Notes under the pieces: generated by a model
Seen by the model: only the letters and a program-made list of their open reading frames with translations
Databases searched by the model: none
What the model was told of the DNA's origin: nothing
Shown: one piece after another, positions 52,336 through 61,725 of the stretch
Layout: each line of letters opens with the position of its first letter
How positions within the stretch are numbered: the first letter of the stretch is position 1
NCBI RefSeq assembly: GCF_038630985.1
Contig: NZ_CP152049.1
Location: 6,401,501-6,465,500, forward strand
Length of the DNA: 64,000 nt
Source of the DNA: Paenibacillus sp. FSL H8-0548
Lineage (GTDB): Bacteria; Bacillota; Bacilli; Paenibacillales; Paenibacillaceae
Direction: 5' to 3'
Translations under genes and position numbers: made by a program

Positions 52336-53949
52336 TCAAGAATGCTGCTCTTTGTATTCGTTCGGTGTCATGCCGAGGCGTTTCTTAAACACCTGAATAA
52401 AGTAACTCATGTCCTTGTAACCTACGAGCTCAGCCACCTCGTACACCTTCTTTGAACCGTTCGCCAAGAGCAACTTCGCCCGCTCCATACGGACATCGGT
52501 GAGATTTTCCATAAACGTCTTGCCCGTTTCCTTACGAATCAGCCGACTCAAATAAGCCGTGCTCAATTTGAAGCGGTCCGCTAGCATATCCAGAGAGATT
52601 TCGTCCTCGTACTCGCCTTCGATCAGCTTCATGATCTCCTTGACGGAGGAACCCAGATTGGATTGCCGTGCGGCGTTGACGACTTGTGCAATCAACTCAA
52701 ACATATGCAAACACTCGCTGAATAAACGATCCACGGTCGCAAACGATTCTGACTTAGAGAAGGGTAAGGCCGCTTGCATCAGCCGATCGACCAAATCCGG
52801 ATTAAATTGTCCGATTATCCGTACCGAACCAAATGCCAATTCCATTAGAGAAATTTTCAGATGCTGGATCTCTACACCTCTTGATAAACCTACATTCCGC
52901 TTAATTCGATCGACGACCTCACGGACCTTCTCGATATCGCCGACCCTTAAACCGTTAATGATATCCTGCTTGTCTTCCTCACCGAAAATATAGGCGCTCT
53001 CCGATGTTTTTGAGATATCCCGAAATCGAACAATCGAGTCATCGCCCAGAAAAAATTTATGGTTCAATGCTTCAACCGATTGCAAATATGCCTGATTGAT
53101 CTGCTCGATCTGGTCTCCTTTATTCGATATGCCGATAGAGACAGTGAAGGGCAGAAATGTGCGTATCCCTTTCTGGATATCCAGCCCGATATTCATCGAT
53201 AGCCTCTCACACATGTCGACATTATGTTCTTGTTCGAAAGAGAGGACGATGCTGAACAGATCGTGATCGAAATCAATAATCGCCTGTTTATCCACTTTAT
53301 TAGCCGTTTCCTCCGCGATGTTCATAACAGCGAATTCGAATAAGGTTCTGTCCTCGCTTGAGTATTGCTGCTCAAACGCTTTACGGTCATCAATCTGAAC
53401 CGACATCACCACATAATGATCAATCGTGATTCCAAAAGAGGCAAGCCTGGCCTTAATTACGGTAGGCGTATATAAATGACCGTGGAGCAAGTCATGTACC
53501 AGCTTGTTTTTCAGTAGTGGAACCGCCGATTGCATCTGAGTACGGAGCTGATCATAATCATTCTGCGATTTCGTCCTCTCCTGAATTTCCTGAACCAGCT
53601 TGCGGACGGTCGCCTCAAGCTCATCGAACTTCGTCGGCTTCAGCAATAGATCGTGAATGCCGATATGCATGGCGGTCTTGGCATAGTTGAAATCCTGATA
53701 GCCCGTTAACATCAAAATCTCAATCTCTGGATAACGCTCTTTCACCTTTTCTGCAAAAGTAAGGCCATCCATTCCCGGCATCCGGATGTCTGTTATGATA
53801 AAGTTGGGACGCACCTCTTCCACCACTGCCAATCCGTCTTCCCCATCTTCCGCTTCCCCAGCTACGATGCAGCCCCATTGCTCCCAAGGCATACTTTTCA
53901 AGCCTTCACGGATTAACGGCTCGTCGTCTACGATGATTAGTTTCAACAT
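52336..53949 (-). CDS. YesN-type response regulator (REC plus AraC helix-turn-helix)
   Basis: 537 residues. The ATG at 53949-53947 overlaps the kinase stop (TGATG) and has GGAGG seven bases upstream. Receiver: FIITDIRMPGMDG (Asp54) and LLKPTK. C-terminus: STAYLSRLIRKETGKTFMEN, then KVYEVAELVGYKDMSYFIQV. It is followed after 14 bases by the epimerase-like gene, so the two are probably one transcript. Confidence 0.95.
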   Translation of the reverse strand: MLKLIIVDDEPLIREGLKSMPWEQWGCIVAGEAEDGEDGLAVVEEVRPNFIITDIRMPGMDGLTFAEKVKERYPEIEILMLTGYQDFNYAKTAMHIGIHDLLLKPTKFDELEATVRKLVQEIQERTKSQNDYDQLRTQMQSAVPLLKNKLVHDLLHGHLYTPTVIKARLASFGITIDHYVVMSVQIDDRKAFEQQYSSEDRTLFEFAVMNIAEETANKVDKQAIIDFDHDLFSIVLSFEQEHNVDMCERLSMNIGLDIQKGIRTFLPFTVSIGISNKGDQIEQINQAYLQSVEALNHKFFLGDDSIVRFRDISKTSESAYIFGEEDKQDIINGLRVGDIEKVREVVDRIKRNVGLSRGVEIQHLKISLMELAFGSVRIIGQFNPDLVDRLMQAALPFSKSESFATVDRLFSECLHMFELIAQVVNAARQSNLGSSVKEIMKLIEGEYEDEISLDMLADRFKLSTAYLSRLIRKETGKTFMENLTDVRMERAKLLLANGSKKVYEVAELVGYKDMSYFIQVFKKRLGMTPNEYKEQHS

Positions 53950-55730
53950 CACTTTTCCTCCATCGACAAGCCGGGTGCGATACGGATTTGCACATTCGTA
54001 CCTTCCCCCAGCTTGGAATTAATCGTCACCCCGTATTCCATCCCATAAATATAACGGATCCGTTGATGCACGTTTCGCACACCGATCCCGCTTCCTTTAG
54101 CTTCAGGCCCCTCCAACTGTTCATCTGCCAAGAGCTTGGCTGCCTGTTCAGTATCCATGCCGATTCCATTATCCTCAACAGTAAACATAATACAGTCGTC
54201 AAGTCTGTGACCTCGTATATGAATAACTCCTTTTCCTTTCTTGACCTGTACCCCATGCAAAAGTGCGTTTTCCACGATCGGCTGAAGAATAAGTTTTGGA
54301 ATGACAACTGAGAGCAAATCATCGTCCATATGAATTTCAGTTTCAATCCGATCACCGAATCTCACCTTCTGAATGTACAAATAATCAGAGATATATTTCA
54401 TCTCTTCCTCAATCGTAATGTACTCCTTCTCCGTGCTAATGCTAATTCTCATTAAGTCGCCCAATGCAGAAACCATGCGGCAGATCTGTTCAACGCCGTT
54501 CGTCTTAGCCATCCAGTTGATCGATTCCAAAGTATTGTACAGAAAATGCGGATTGATTTGTGCTTGCAATGCTTTAAACTCCGACTGCTGAAGCATGATT
54601 TTGCCTTTATAAGCATCTTCAATAAGCGTGTGGATCTGGTTGACCATATGATTGACGCCAGTGCTTAGAATACCGATTTCATCATTCCCATCCACTGGGA
54701 ACGTTACGTTCAAATCACCCATCTGCACTTTTTTCATCGGCCTTAGCATCCTTTTGATCGGAAGGGTAATAGTCTGCGCGAAGACACGGGCGAGCAAAAA
54801 TGCGAAAAGCATAATGATCAGCGTCACAACAATGATCCAATTCCGGACCGCATGGCTGTCCTTGTACAGTCTTTCTACCGAAATAATGCCGATCGTTTTC
54901 CAGCCCGTATATTCCGAGGTTTTGAAAGAAACCAAATACTCCCTATCCACTATCGTCTGGATGGATGAACCTGAATGGGAAGCGATCGACTTTCGAAAGG
55001 CTTCATCGTTGAAGTATTCACTGAGTGGCTCAGCTGGGGTCACAGATCCCCCTTTTTCATCCATTAACAAAACGGAGCCGCTTCGATCAAAATTGACGTT
55101 CCTTAGCAAATTGGAGACCGTTTCGAATTTCATGCTGATGATGACCGTTCCTAGCGGCTTCGTGGCCATTTGCAATTCGTTAATTTCCCGTACGGCTCGT
55201 AACAACCCTTCGTTCTTCGCGTTATTTATCCATTTCGTTTTGCCACGGTAGGCGGATGCAGCCTTTATATATTGCTGAAGCTCCACTTCATTTTCCTGAT
55301 CGTTGAAGCTGCTCGGTACTTTGATGACCAAACCGTTCCTGCCATAAATCTCAATCGAACGCATAATTTGGCTATTGTAATGCGTGATCATGATCGATTC
55401 GATCTCATTGACCGCCGCGATCCTTTCCCTCTCAGTCATTTCATCGAGCTCCGTATTCAGCACTCGTTGAATGCTCTGATCAAAAGCTAGAATGCCAGAT
55501 AGCTCATCTATGCGCTGCAGCGTGTAATCGACACTGGTCGATATTTGCCCTACGATCTCTACATTGTATTGGCTCGTCTTGTCACCTAGAATGACGGCGG
55601 ACTTATAGTAAGAGGAAATGCCTACGCTTAGCACCGAGATCATAATGATCAAGACGAAACAGATAAAGATCTTATCCTGAATTTTCAAATCCTTGAATCG
55701 TTGATATAGCTTTCTTAAAATCATCTTCAA
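53949..55730 (-). CDS. YesM-type membrane sensor histidine kinase
   Basis: 593 residues: N-terminal membrane segment (FICFVLIIMISVLSVGISSY), Cache-like sensor with a VILGDKTSQYNVEIVGQIST start, second membrane segment (IIVVTLIIMLFAFLLARVFA), HAMP, ALQAQINPHFLYNTLE with the acceptor His, VENALLHGV and VEDNGIGMD. Coupled by overlap to its regulator. The GHL6 hydrolase gene lies upstream, separated by a long imperfect hairpin. Confidence 0.95.
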   Translation of the reverse strand: MKMILRKLYQRFKDLKIQDKIFICFVLIIMISVLSVGISSYYKSAVILGDKTSQYNVEIVGQISTSVDYTLQRIDELSGILAFDQSIQRVLNTELDEMTERERIAAVNEIESIMITHYNSQIMRSIEIYGRNGLVIKVPSSFNDQENEVELQQYIKAASAYRGKTKWINNAKNEGLLRAVREINELQMATKPLGTVIISMKFETVSNLLRNVNFDRSGSVLLMDEKGGSVTPAEPLSEYFNDEAFRKSIASHSGSSIQTIVDREYLVSFKTSEYTGWKTIGIISVERLYKDSHAVRNWIIVVTLIIMLFAFLLARVFAQTITLPIKRMLRPMKKVQMGDLNVTFPVDGNDEIGILSTGVNHMVNQIHTLIEDAYKGKIMLQQSEFKALQAQINPHFLYNTLESINWMAKTNGVEQICRMVSALGDLMRISISTEKEYITIEEEMKYISDYLYIQKVRFGDRIETEIHMDDDLLSVVIPKLILQPIVENALLHGVQVKKGKGVIHIRGHRLDDCIMFTVEDNGIGMDTEQAAKLLADEQLEGPEAKGSGIGVRNVHQRIRYIYGMEYGVTINSKLGEGTNVQIRIAPGLSMEEK

Positions 55731-55762
55731 ATCAGCCCCTACCGGTCCTTCCCGATTATGAA

Positions 55763-55812
55763 ATCAAGCATACAACACTGGCCATAGAATGGACAATGTC
55801 GTATGCTTTGAT
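55763..55812 (-). terminator. Long imperfect hairpin between the GHL6 hydrolase and kinase genes
   Basis: ATCAAGCATAC (55763-55773) pairs with GTATGCTTTGAT (55801-55812), one base bulged; the inner part (ACA/TGT, GGCC/GGAC) continues the stem imperfectly. The minus-strand tail TTCATAAT is weak. Probably a terminator or processing signal after the hydrolase gene. Confidence 0.5.
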
Positions 55813-55830
55813 TCGAAAGCTGATGATCGC

Positions 55831-57834
55831 TTATTTCCTAAACGACAGCTCAACCATTTGGTGACCAGTAATTTTCGGCACAAGGAATTCAATGCGACCG
55901 TCTTTAGTCTCATAATCAAGCGGCTTGTTATCGGGAACAAGTAATACTCCCGTCACGTCCCGATCTACTTTGACGGATATACGCGTGTCGTGAAGTGGAA
56001 TGACATCCTCAATAATGTCCATCGTCTTACTTCGACGTTCCGGGATATAATGAAGCAGATGCACGACCTGACGATTCTCTGCAGCTTGCTCGTTCACCGT
56101 AGCCAGCAACGTCGACGGACCGTTATGCTTCAAGAGCGGATCCGGCAGCAGCATGTTCAGCGCGTTCCGGACAAGTGTTTTGACCCACAGCGGCGCGTTA
56201 TCATGGTATTGACCGAAGACCGGATGAATGAAGTAGATAACGCGGCCCTTCTTCACAATCGCCGGATAACCGACCTTGCCCGACGAAGGCGAATGCAGAT
56301 GCGAGCTAAACTGTTCAAACGACCGGTTGAATACGGATTCAATAGCATCGGCCAGCCTTTCGCCTCCTTCCGCCTCAACCCAAGCGCCTTGTTTATACAT
56401 AACGTGCTCCGCTTGCTTCAAGCCACTTCCGATATCACCAGACGGCACGATGAAGTCTGGGCTGTACGGAGCGTTCCCTTTATAACGCACGCCCCATGCG
56501 GGAAGAGTAAACATAGTTTTCTCCGGATTCAAGCCCGATTCGAACGAAGCAATGATGGAGCCTCCATTGTCGAGATAATGCTGCAAACGCCGTCCGAACT
56601 CTTCCGAGACCGGAATGACATCCGGAAGAATCAGTACTTTGTACTTCAAGAAATTTTCCGCGGAATCGATGAAATCGAACTGGTGGCCGCTCTCCTGCAG
56701 CATACGGCATACGCCCTCGGACGCTTCCGGCAGATGGCCGGTGTCCGCTCCATAGAACTCCTCAGGAGTAAACACGCCAATATCGGTTACCGCAACCACC
56801 TCGCGGCACCATGACTCCTTCTTCTCAACCTGTGAGTAAACCTCTCCTATCAATTCATACATCGCCTCTGACAGGACTCCGGACGGCTCCAACTGGTCAC
56901 CGATGTTGCACTTGGAGCCTTGCGCGAGCATGTTGTAGCATTCGAATTCGAGCGCAGCCTTGTTGCGGAAGGAAGAGTTATCGCCCCACGACGTATGGAA
57001 CCTTCCAGTCATGCCGACCGTCTCTTTGCCTAACGTACGGATATATTTTACTGAAACCGGGAAATCCATATAACCCCATGGACCGCCTGGCAACGATTCA
57101 AACGCGGCATACGTGTAATCATCCAGTACCGGTTTATCGACCCGCCCGACATGCCCTTTATTGTAGAATATATTGTAATCCGGGTTGAAGGCTCGCACCT
57201 GCGCGCTCATGTCCTGCACCCAATCGTGGTATGTGATCTCGGAGTATGCTTTACGGTCAGCCGCATTTTTTGGATTCAGTCCGGCCTCACGCATTCCTTT
57301 CATACAGGTCGGACACACGCATTCGACTACAAAGGATGCATCAAACCATACACCCTCTGCCGGAATTTCTTCCATCACTTCCTGCAAATTTTCCTTTAGG
57401 AACTGACGGTACCCTGTATTGACGCAAAGATTTCGATAGAATCCGGCTTCGAGGTAGCCCCTCTTCTCATAATCACTGTATCTGCCTTCAGCATCGATTG
57501 CTACCCATTCTGGATGCTCGTTATAGGAGTAAACATCCCAACGTACAGTAACATAAAGGTTGACGTGAATCCCGCGTGCGCGGCACGCCTCGACTTGCTG
57601 CTTTAGCATATCCCGACTCTTAAGATGTGGATGTACTCGCTCCGGAAATTTCTTCGAGTCGTAATAGATCATCCCGTGATGACATCTAACGAATAGATTA
57701 ATAGAATCGACTCTTGCATCATCCAACGTCTTGGCGAATTGCTTCGCATCGAACCCCGATCCAATCCCCTCGATCAGCTCGCTCGTGTGAAAATCCAGAT
57801 GTATTTGACGAAAACGCACTTCATTGACCGTCAT
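55831..57834 (-). CDS. GHL6-type glycoside hydrolase with beta-galactosidase trimerisation-like domain
   Basis: 667 residues, no signal peptide; GGGAGG precedes the ATG. Residues ~5-350 are a TIM barrel of the GHL6/alpha-fucosidase-like type (DDARVDSINLFVRCHHGMIY, RARGIHVNLYVTVRWD, GVWFDASFVVECVCPTC with Asp165 and a Cys cluster at 172-177). About 360-560 is a glutamine-amidotransferase-like fold as in GH42 trimerisation domains (VLILPDVIPVSEEFGRRLQ, YLDNGGSIIASFESG). A short beta domain ends it. The family is thought to act on alpha-fucosides or related sugars, but specificity is untested. Downstream of its transporter genes by 43 bases. Confidence 0.75.
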   Translation of the reverse strand: MTVNEVRFRQIHLDFHTSELIEGIGSGFDAKQFAKTLDDARVDSINLFVRCHHGMIYYDSKKFPERVHPHLKSRDMLKQQVEACRARGIHVNLYVTVRWDVYSYNEHPEWVAIDAEGRYSDYEKRGYLEAGFYRNLCVNTGYRQFLKENLQEVMEEIPAEGVWFDASFVVECVCPTCMKGMREAGLNPKNAADRKAYSEITYHDWVQDMSAQVRAFNPDYNIFYNKGHVGRVDKPVLDDYTYAAFESLPGGPWGYMDFPVSVKYIRTLGKETVGMTGRFHTSWGDNSSFRNKAALEFECYNMLAQGSKCNIGDQLEPSGVLSEAMYELIGEVYSQVEKKESWCREVVAVTDIGVFTPEEFYGADTGHLPEASEGVCRMLQESGHQFDFIDSAENFLKYKVLILPDVIPVSEEFGRRLQHYLDNGGSIIASFESGLNPEKTMFTLPAWGVRYKGNAPYSPDFIVPSGDIGSGLKQAEHVMYKQGAWVEAEGGERLADAIESVFNRSFEQFSSHLHSPSSGKVGYPAIVKKGRVIYFIHPVFGQYHDNAPLWVKTLVRNALNMLLPDPLLKHNGPSTLLATVNEQAAENRQVVHLLHYIPERRSKTMDIIEDVIPLHDTRISVKVDRDVTGVLLVPDNKPLDYETKDGRIEFLVPKITGHQMVELSFRK

Positions 57835-57877
57835 TTGTAATTCCTCCCGATCTTATATAGGTTATAACTATTTCGAT

Positions 57878-58720
57878 TTATGATTTCACTGCGCCAGCCG
57901 TCATGCCGGAGATAATACTTTTGCTAAGTAAAAAATATACGATAAAGGTCGGTGTTACCGTCAGCATAATCGCGGAGAAGGTCGCGCCCCAGTCCGTCAT
58001 ACCGTAGTTGCCGACGTAGTCGCGCAAACCGAGCGTAATGGTCAGCATATTTTTCGAGTGCAAGAAGGTGAAAGGGAAAATAAATTCATTCCAAGCGAAG
58101 ACGCCATACAACGTCGCAACCGTCACCAGAATATTTTTGGACATCGGCAGCACGATACTTACAAACAGCCGGTACATCGGGGCCCCGTCCATGACCGCGG
58201 ATTCCATCACTTCATTCGGTACATATTTATAGAAAGAAACAAAAAGATAGATGGATACCGGAAGCCCGAAACCGATTTGCGGCAAAATGATGCTGGTGTA
58301 CGTGTCTAGGATATTAAGCTCGCTATAGATCTGATAAAGCGGGATCAGGGTAACCTGAATCGGTACCATTATGCCGAATAAGAAAAAAAGAAGTCCCGCT
58401 TTGCGGAATCGAAATCTTAATTTTTCAAGTGCGAACCCAGCCATCGCGCTCAAAACAAGAATACCCAAAAGTACGAAAACGACTACAATGAGGCTGTTTT
58501 TAAAGTAAAGCAACAGATCGCTTTTAACGATCGCATTAATGTAATTGCCGAAATACAGAGATTTCGGCAGGGCGAATGGGCTGCTGCCGATCCTGAATTC
58601 GTCGATCGTCTTGAAGCTAGAGATAAACACCCAAATGATCGGAAAAATCTGAATGGTCAGCATGACCAGCAGAAGGGCGGGAAAGGCGATGCGCCCGACC
58701 GTTTTTCGGAGTGCGTCCAT
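57878..58720 (-). CDS. CUT1 sugar ABC transporter permease (MalG-type)
   Basis: About 280 residues, six membrane segments; EAA loop VMESAVMDGAPMYRLFVSIV, and the C-terminal SGMTAGAVKS typical of the group. The start is ambiguous: an ATG at 58729 overlaps the previous gene, while the ATG at 58720 lies just after its stop with AAAAAGGAT upstream; the latter is given. Partner of the permease at 58722-59606. Confidence 0.93.
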   Translation of the reverse strand: MDALRKTVGRIAFPALLLVMLTIQIFPIIWVFISSFKTIDEFRIGSSPFALPKSLYFGNYINAIVKSDLLLYFKNSLIVVVFVLLGILVLSAMAGFALEKLRFRFRKAGLLFFLFGIMVPIQVTLIPLYQIYSELNILDTYTSIILPQIGFGLPVSIYLFVSFYKYVPNEVMESAVMDGAPMYRLFVSIVLPMSKNILVTVATLYGVFAWNEFIFPFTFLHSKNMLTITLGLRDYVGNYGMTDWGATFSAIMLTVTPTFIVYFLLSKSIISGMTAGAVKS

Positions 58721-58721
58721 T

Positions 58722-59606
58722 TCAATCATCCTTTTTCATTTGAAATATTTTCATGACCAGTACGACGAGAAGGCAGCATTCGATGGCGATAAAGACGGCG
58801 ATGGCACTGCCGTATCCATAATACATGCTGCTGAATGCTTGCTTGTACATGTACGTCGCAACCAATTCACTCGACGTACCGGGTCCGCCATAAGTAAGCA
58901 GATAAGGAATATCGAACGATTTCAGCGAGCCGTTCAACACGAGTACAATACAAGTGAATATAATGCCTTTGATCATTGGGAGCTTAATGTAACGGTACAA
59001 CTTCCACCCAAAGGCACCGTCCATCTTAGCAGCTTCCACAACTTCCTCCGATATACTGATTAGAGCGGAATAAAAAATGACCATGTATACAGCGGCAAAC
59101 TTATAACCTTCTGCAACAGCCGTTATCATAAGCGAACGATCCGGATCGGATAACCATTCTGAATCCAGAAACGAGAGATTAATCCAGCTTAATGCATAAT
59201 TCAACATACCGACCGGATTAACGGAGAACACGTTCTGAAATATTTGTACGAGAGCAACCGTCGATAAGACCACCGGTGCAAAATAGAGCGTTTGAAAAAT
59301 TTCACGACCTTTTTTGATTTGGGTTAGCAAAATCGCAATGAACAGTCCTACCGAGACCTGCAAAAGTACATTCACGACCATAAACACAATATTATTTTTA
59401 AATACCTGCCAGAACACGTCGTCCTGTGTAAACATCTTGACATAGTTATCCAAACCCGCAAATCGCATAGGTGAAATCCCGTCCCAGTGGAAAAAGCTAT
59501 AGACGGAGGACCACCCAATAGGCAGCATTACCGTAAAGATGTAAACAAGCAGAGCTGGCAGAAGGAAAACGAGCACATATCTCTTGCGGCTTAAATATTT
59601 TTCCAT
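58722..59606 (-). CDS. CUT1 sugar ABC transporter permease (MalF-type)
   Basis: 294 residues, six membrane segments (YVLVFLLPALLVYIFTVMLP at the start). EAA loop VVEAAKMDGAFGWKLYRYIK. It lies between the binding-protein gene, about 120 bases upstream past a small hairpin, and its partner permease. The Shine-Dalgarno site is weak. Confidence 0.93.
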   Translation of the reverse strand: MEKYLSRKRYVLVFLLPALLVYIFTVMLPIGWSSVYSFFHWDGISPMRFAGLDNYVKMFTQDDVFWQVFKNNIVFMVVNVLLQVSVGLFIAILLTQIKKGREIFQTLYFAPVVLSTVALVQIFQNVFSVNPVGMLNYALSWINLSFLDSEWLSDPDRSLMITAVAEGYKFAAVYMVIFYSALISISEEVVEAAKMDGAFGWKLYRYIKLPMIKGIIFTCIVLVLNGSLKSFDIPYLLTYGGPGTSSELVATYMYKQAFSSMYYGYGSAIAVFIAIECCLLVVLVMKIFQMKKDD

Positions 59607-59673
59607 CGTTACTCATTCCCAACCTTTTGGTTTGACCTTAGGGACTTTCAGGCTACCCTGGAGGAGCTGAACA

Positions 59674-59691
59674 AGGCTTGTTGCCAAGCCT
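59674..59691. repeat. Small inverted repeat after the binding-protein gene
   Basis: AGGCTTG (59674-59680) and CAAGCCT (59685-59691) around TTGC, in the 119-base gap after the binding-protein gene. There is no T-run, so it may be a 3' stabilising hairpin and not a terminator. Confidence 0.5.
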
Positions 59692-59725
59692 GTCAGGCTT
59701 ACTAGTTAAGTGCTATTATAGTTAG

Positions 59726-61096
59726 TTATTTTTGATCCTTGAAAAATTCCGGCGCGTTCTGGCTGATCGCCTTGTCCACCTTCGCGGCAAACTCTTCTGG
59801 CGTAATGATGCCAAGAGCCAATTCGATAGCAGCAGTACCTATTACTTCGTTGGAGGCAGGATCCAATTTGTCATCCCATGAGACGCCGCCCTTATCCACC
59901 GACTCCAGATCCTTTGAGAAATCTTTAGTCAGTTGGGACATGCTTTCCGGAATGTCGCCGTTCATCGGAGATAGGAATCCACCAACTTCAAACGCAGCGT
60001 TATTGTAATGTTCCACTACGAATTTGAAGAAGTCTTTGGTCGGCGCATCAAAGGTTTCCGCATTAAAAGCATACGCCAGACCTGCCGTGATCGACGTTTT
60101 TGGCCCGATATTATCGGCTCCGACCACATCGGGTACGAAGAAGTAACCAATCTCACCCGCATCATATTTATCCTTGAACTGCGCAAGCTCCCAAGATCCG
60201 TTGTAATGCATAACGGCATTGCCTCCAAGGAAGAAGTTCAGCGTTTGCGTGTAATCCATGCTGCTGAAGCCTTTTTGGAAGTAACCTTCCTTGCCTAGCG
60301 TGTACAGCAAATTGGCGGCTTTCATTCCGATTTCGCCCGTAAAGGTCTCATCGCCTGTTTTCAACGTATTGATGAACTCCGTATGAGTAAGTCTAAGCGG
60401 GATAAAGGAAAGGTATCGTACCATCTGCCACATTTCCTTGCCGGATACGGCAATTGGAGTGTATCCAGCTTCTTTCAGCTTTGCTGAAGCTTGAACGAAC
60501 TCGTCGAAGTTGGTAGGCACCTTGATGTTATTCTCTTCGAAAGGTTTCTTGTAATACCAGAAAGCTTCACCGAACTTACCTTCCGGATACAGGTACAAGC
60601 TGCCGTCCCCGAAGGAAAGAAAATCAATAGCGGCTTTGTTGAACTTATCGAACATGCCAAACTCTTCAAGCGTTGCCTTCATGTCAACCAGTCGACCTTG
60701 CTTGGCTAGATTTTCACTCAGCACGCCATTAGGAATTTTAAAGAAATCGGGCAGCTGATTGCCTGCAATGTATGTTCTGAGCTTTTGGAAATATTGCGTA
60801 TCATTAGGAATTGACTCAATCTCAACCTCGAAATTCGGATTCACTTCTTTTCGATATTGATCGATGAGCGATTTCATAACACGGTAATCGGCATTATTTT
60901 CATTGCCTTTGGTGAAAAAGCGGATTTTCTTAACCGGTTGGCTGTCGGTTGTCGAACCTTCACCGGTATTACCCGCATTGTCTGCAACGGTACTTCCGTT
61001 ATTTCCACTTGCATTGTTACCGCCACAGCCTATTAACAATCCAATCGACAACGCGAGCACCAACGTCATTGCACCTAATTTTTTCAGTCTTCTCAT
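59726..61096 (-). CDS. Sugar ABC transporter solute-binding lipoprotein (GHL6/epimerase locus)
   Basis: 456 residues from the ATG at 61096-61094 with TTGGAGGG upstream; the 28 extra in-frame codons upstream do not look like a signal peptide. The lipoprotein signal ends in GLLIGC (Cys24), followed by an Asn/Gly/Ser linker and a family 1 fold (KIRFFTKGNENNADYRVMKS, GNQLPDFFKIPNG, GNAVMHYNGSWELAQFKDKY). First gene of its unit, feeding permeases, hydrolase, two-component pair, epimerase and kinase downstream. Confidence 0.92.
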   Translation of the reverse strand: MRRLKKLGAMTLVLALSIGLLIGCGGNNASGNNGSTVADNAGNTGEGSTTDSQPVKKIRFFTKGNENNADYRVMKSLIDQYRKEVNPNFEVEIESIPNDTQYFQKLRTYIAGNQLPDFFKIPNGVLSENLAKQGRLVDMKATLEEFGMFDKFNKAAIDFLSFGDGSLYLYPEGKFGEAFWYYKKPFEENNIKVPTNFDEFVQASAKLKEAGYTPIAVSGKEMWQMVRYLSFIPLRLTHTEFINTLKTGDETFTGEIGMKAANLLYTLGKEGYFQKGFSSMDYTQTLNFFLGGNAVMHYNGSWELAQFKDKYDAGEIGYFFVPDVVGADNIGPKTSITAGLAYAFNAETFDAPTKDFFKFVVEHYNNAAFEVGGFLSPMNGDIPESMSQLTKDFSKDLESVDKGGVSWDDKLDPASNEVIGTAAIELALGIITPEEFAAKVDKAISQNAPEFFKDQK

Positions 61097-61432
61097 TTCG
61101 CGTCCCTCCAATTTGGTCCCCATGGTTATTGTAGCTACTGAACAACCTTGTACTCTGATTATAGAATTGTCCAATCGCAAAAAAAATCAGAGCATTTTGA
61201 CATCTCCTATAAGATATTTGCTATAGACGGCAAAAGGCCTCACGAAGGAAGGCGAAGCCTCTAATATAGAAACCCCTTTATCAATTCGGCTCACTCTAAC
61301 TACTTTCATATCAGGTCTATAGCTTTATAATCGTTTAGTGGACGATACCCGTTTATTTAACCATGACCCGCACACGACACAGATTCAGGACTTGCGTATA
61401 GGTGTATTTTAAATAAGCTTCATGCCCCGTAG
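61097..61432. other. Leader and intergenic DNA upstream of the binding-protein gene
   Basis: It should contain the promoter of the binding-protein operon. A GC-rich imperfect hairpin with a following T-run on the minus strand lies near 61230-61262 (GGCTTC/GAGGCC, then TTTTGCC); it could be a leader terminator or a relic. Nothing else is recognised. Confidence 0.4.
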
Positions 61433-61528
61433 GATAAGCTTATCGCGTTCTTGAAGGACGGGCGACTAAAGATCGACGATCCGAAGGATACCACTACACT
61501 GGACGAACTGTTGCCTTGGCTTATTTAA
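61433..61528 (+). pseudogene. C-terminal scrap of an IS66-like transposase
   Basis: From 61433 to the TAA at 61528 the plus strand encodes 31 residues with no start or upstream body: DKLIAFLKDGRLKIDDPKDT, ending TTLDELLPWLI. The LDELLPW ending resembles the C-termini of IS66-family transposases. It stops two bases before the REP-like repeat. The match is by eye only, so this is a tentative remnant of a lost insertion sequence. Confidence 0.35.
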
Positions 61529-61529
61529 G

Positions 61530-61620
61530 ATGAAACGGCTGTCGCCGTCCTTTGGCGGCGCTGCGCGTTTCATTCCGAGAAATAGAGAGAGAGTATGGCG
61601 AAATGATGTATTTTCTATAT
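61530..61620. repeat. REP/MITE-like dispersed palindromic repeat, copy 2
   Basis: About 91 bases matching 6949-7044 with a few substitutions and small deletions. Outer arms ATGAAACG and CGTTTCAT are here a perfect pair, inner arms CGCCG/CGGCG; the conserved tail GAGAAATAGAGAGAGAGTAT GGCGAAA follows. It sits between a transposase scrap and a transcription terminator. Confidence 0.8.
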
Positions 61621-61623
61621 TTT

Positions 61624-61674
61624 AAAAAAAGACGACTTCTCATTCCAATAACTAGGATGAGAGTCGTCTTTTTT
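61624..61674. terminator. Bidirectional terminator after the collagen-like gene
   Basis: GACGACT (61631-61637) pairs with AGTCGTC (61662-61668), extended by CTCAT/ATGAG. A seven-base T-run follows on the minus strand and a six-base T-run on the plus strand. It lies about 50 bases after the collagen-like gene's stop codon. Confidence 0.85.
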
Positions 61675-61725
61675 CGAGCAAAGTAAAACATACTTTAAAA
61701 ATCTTCAAGCTCTTCAGTGACCATT

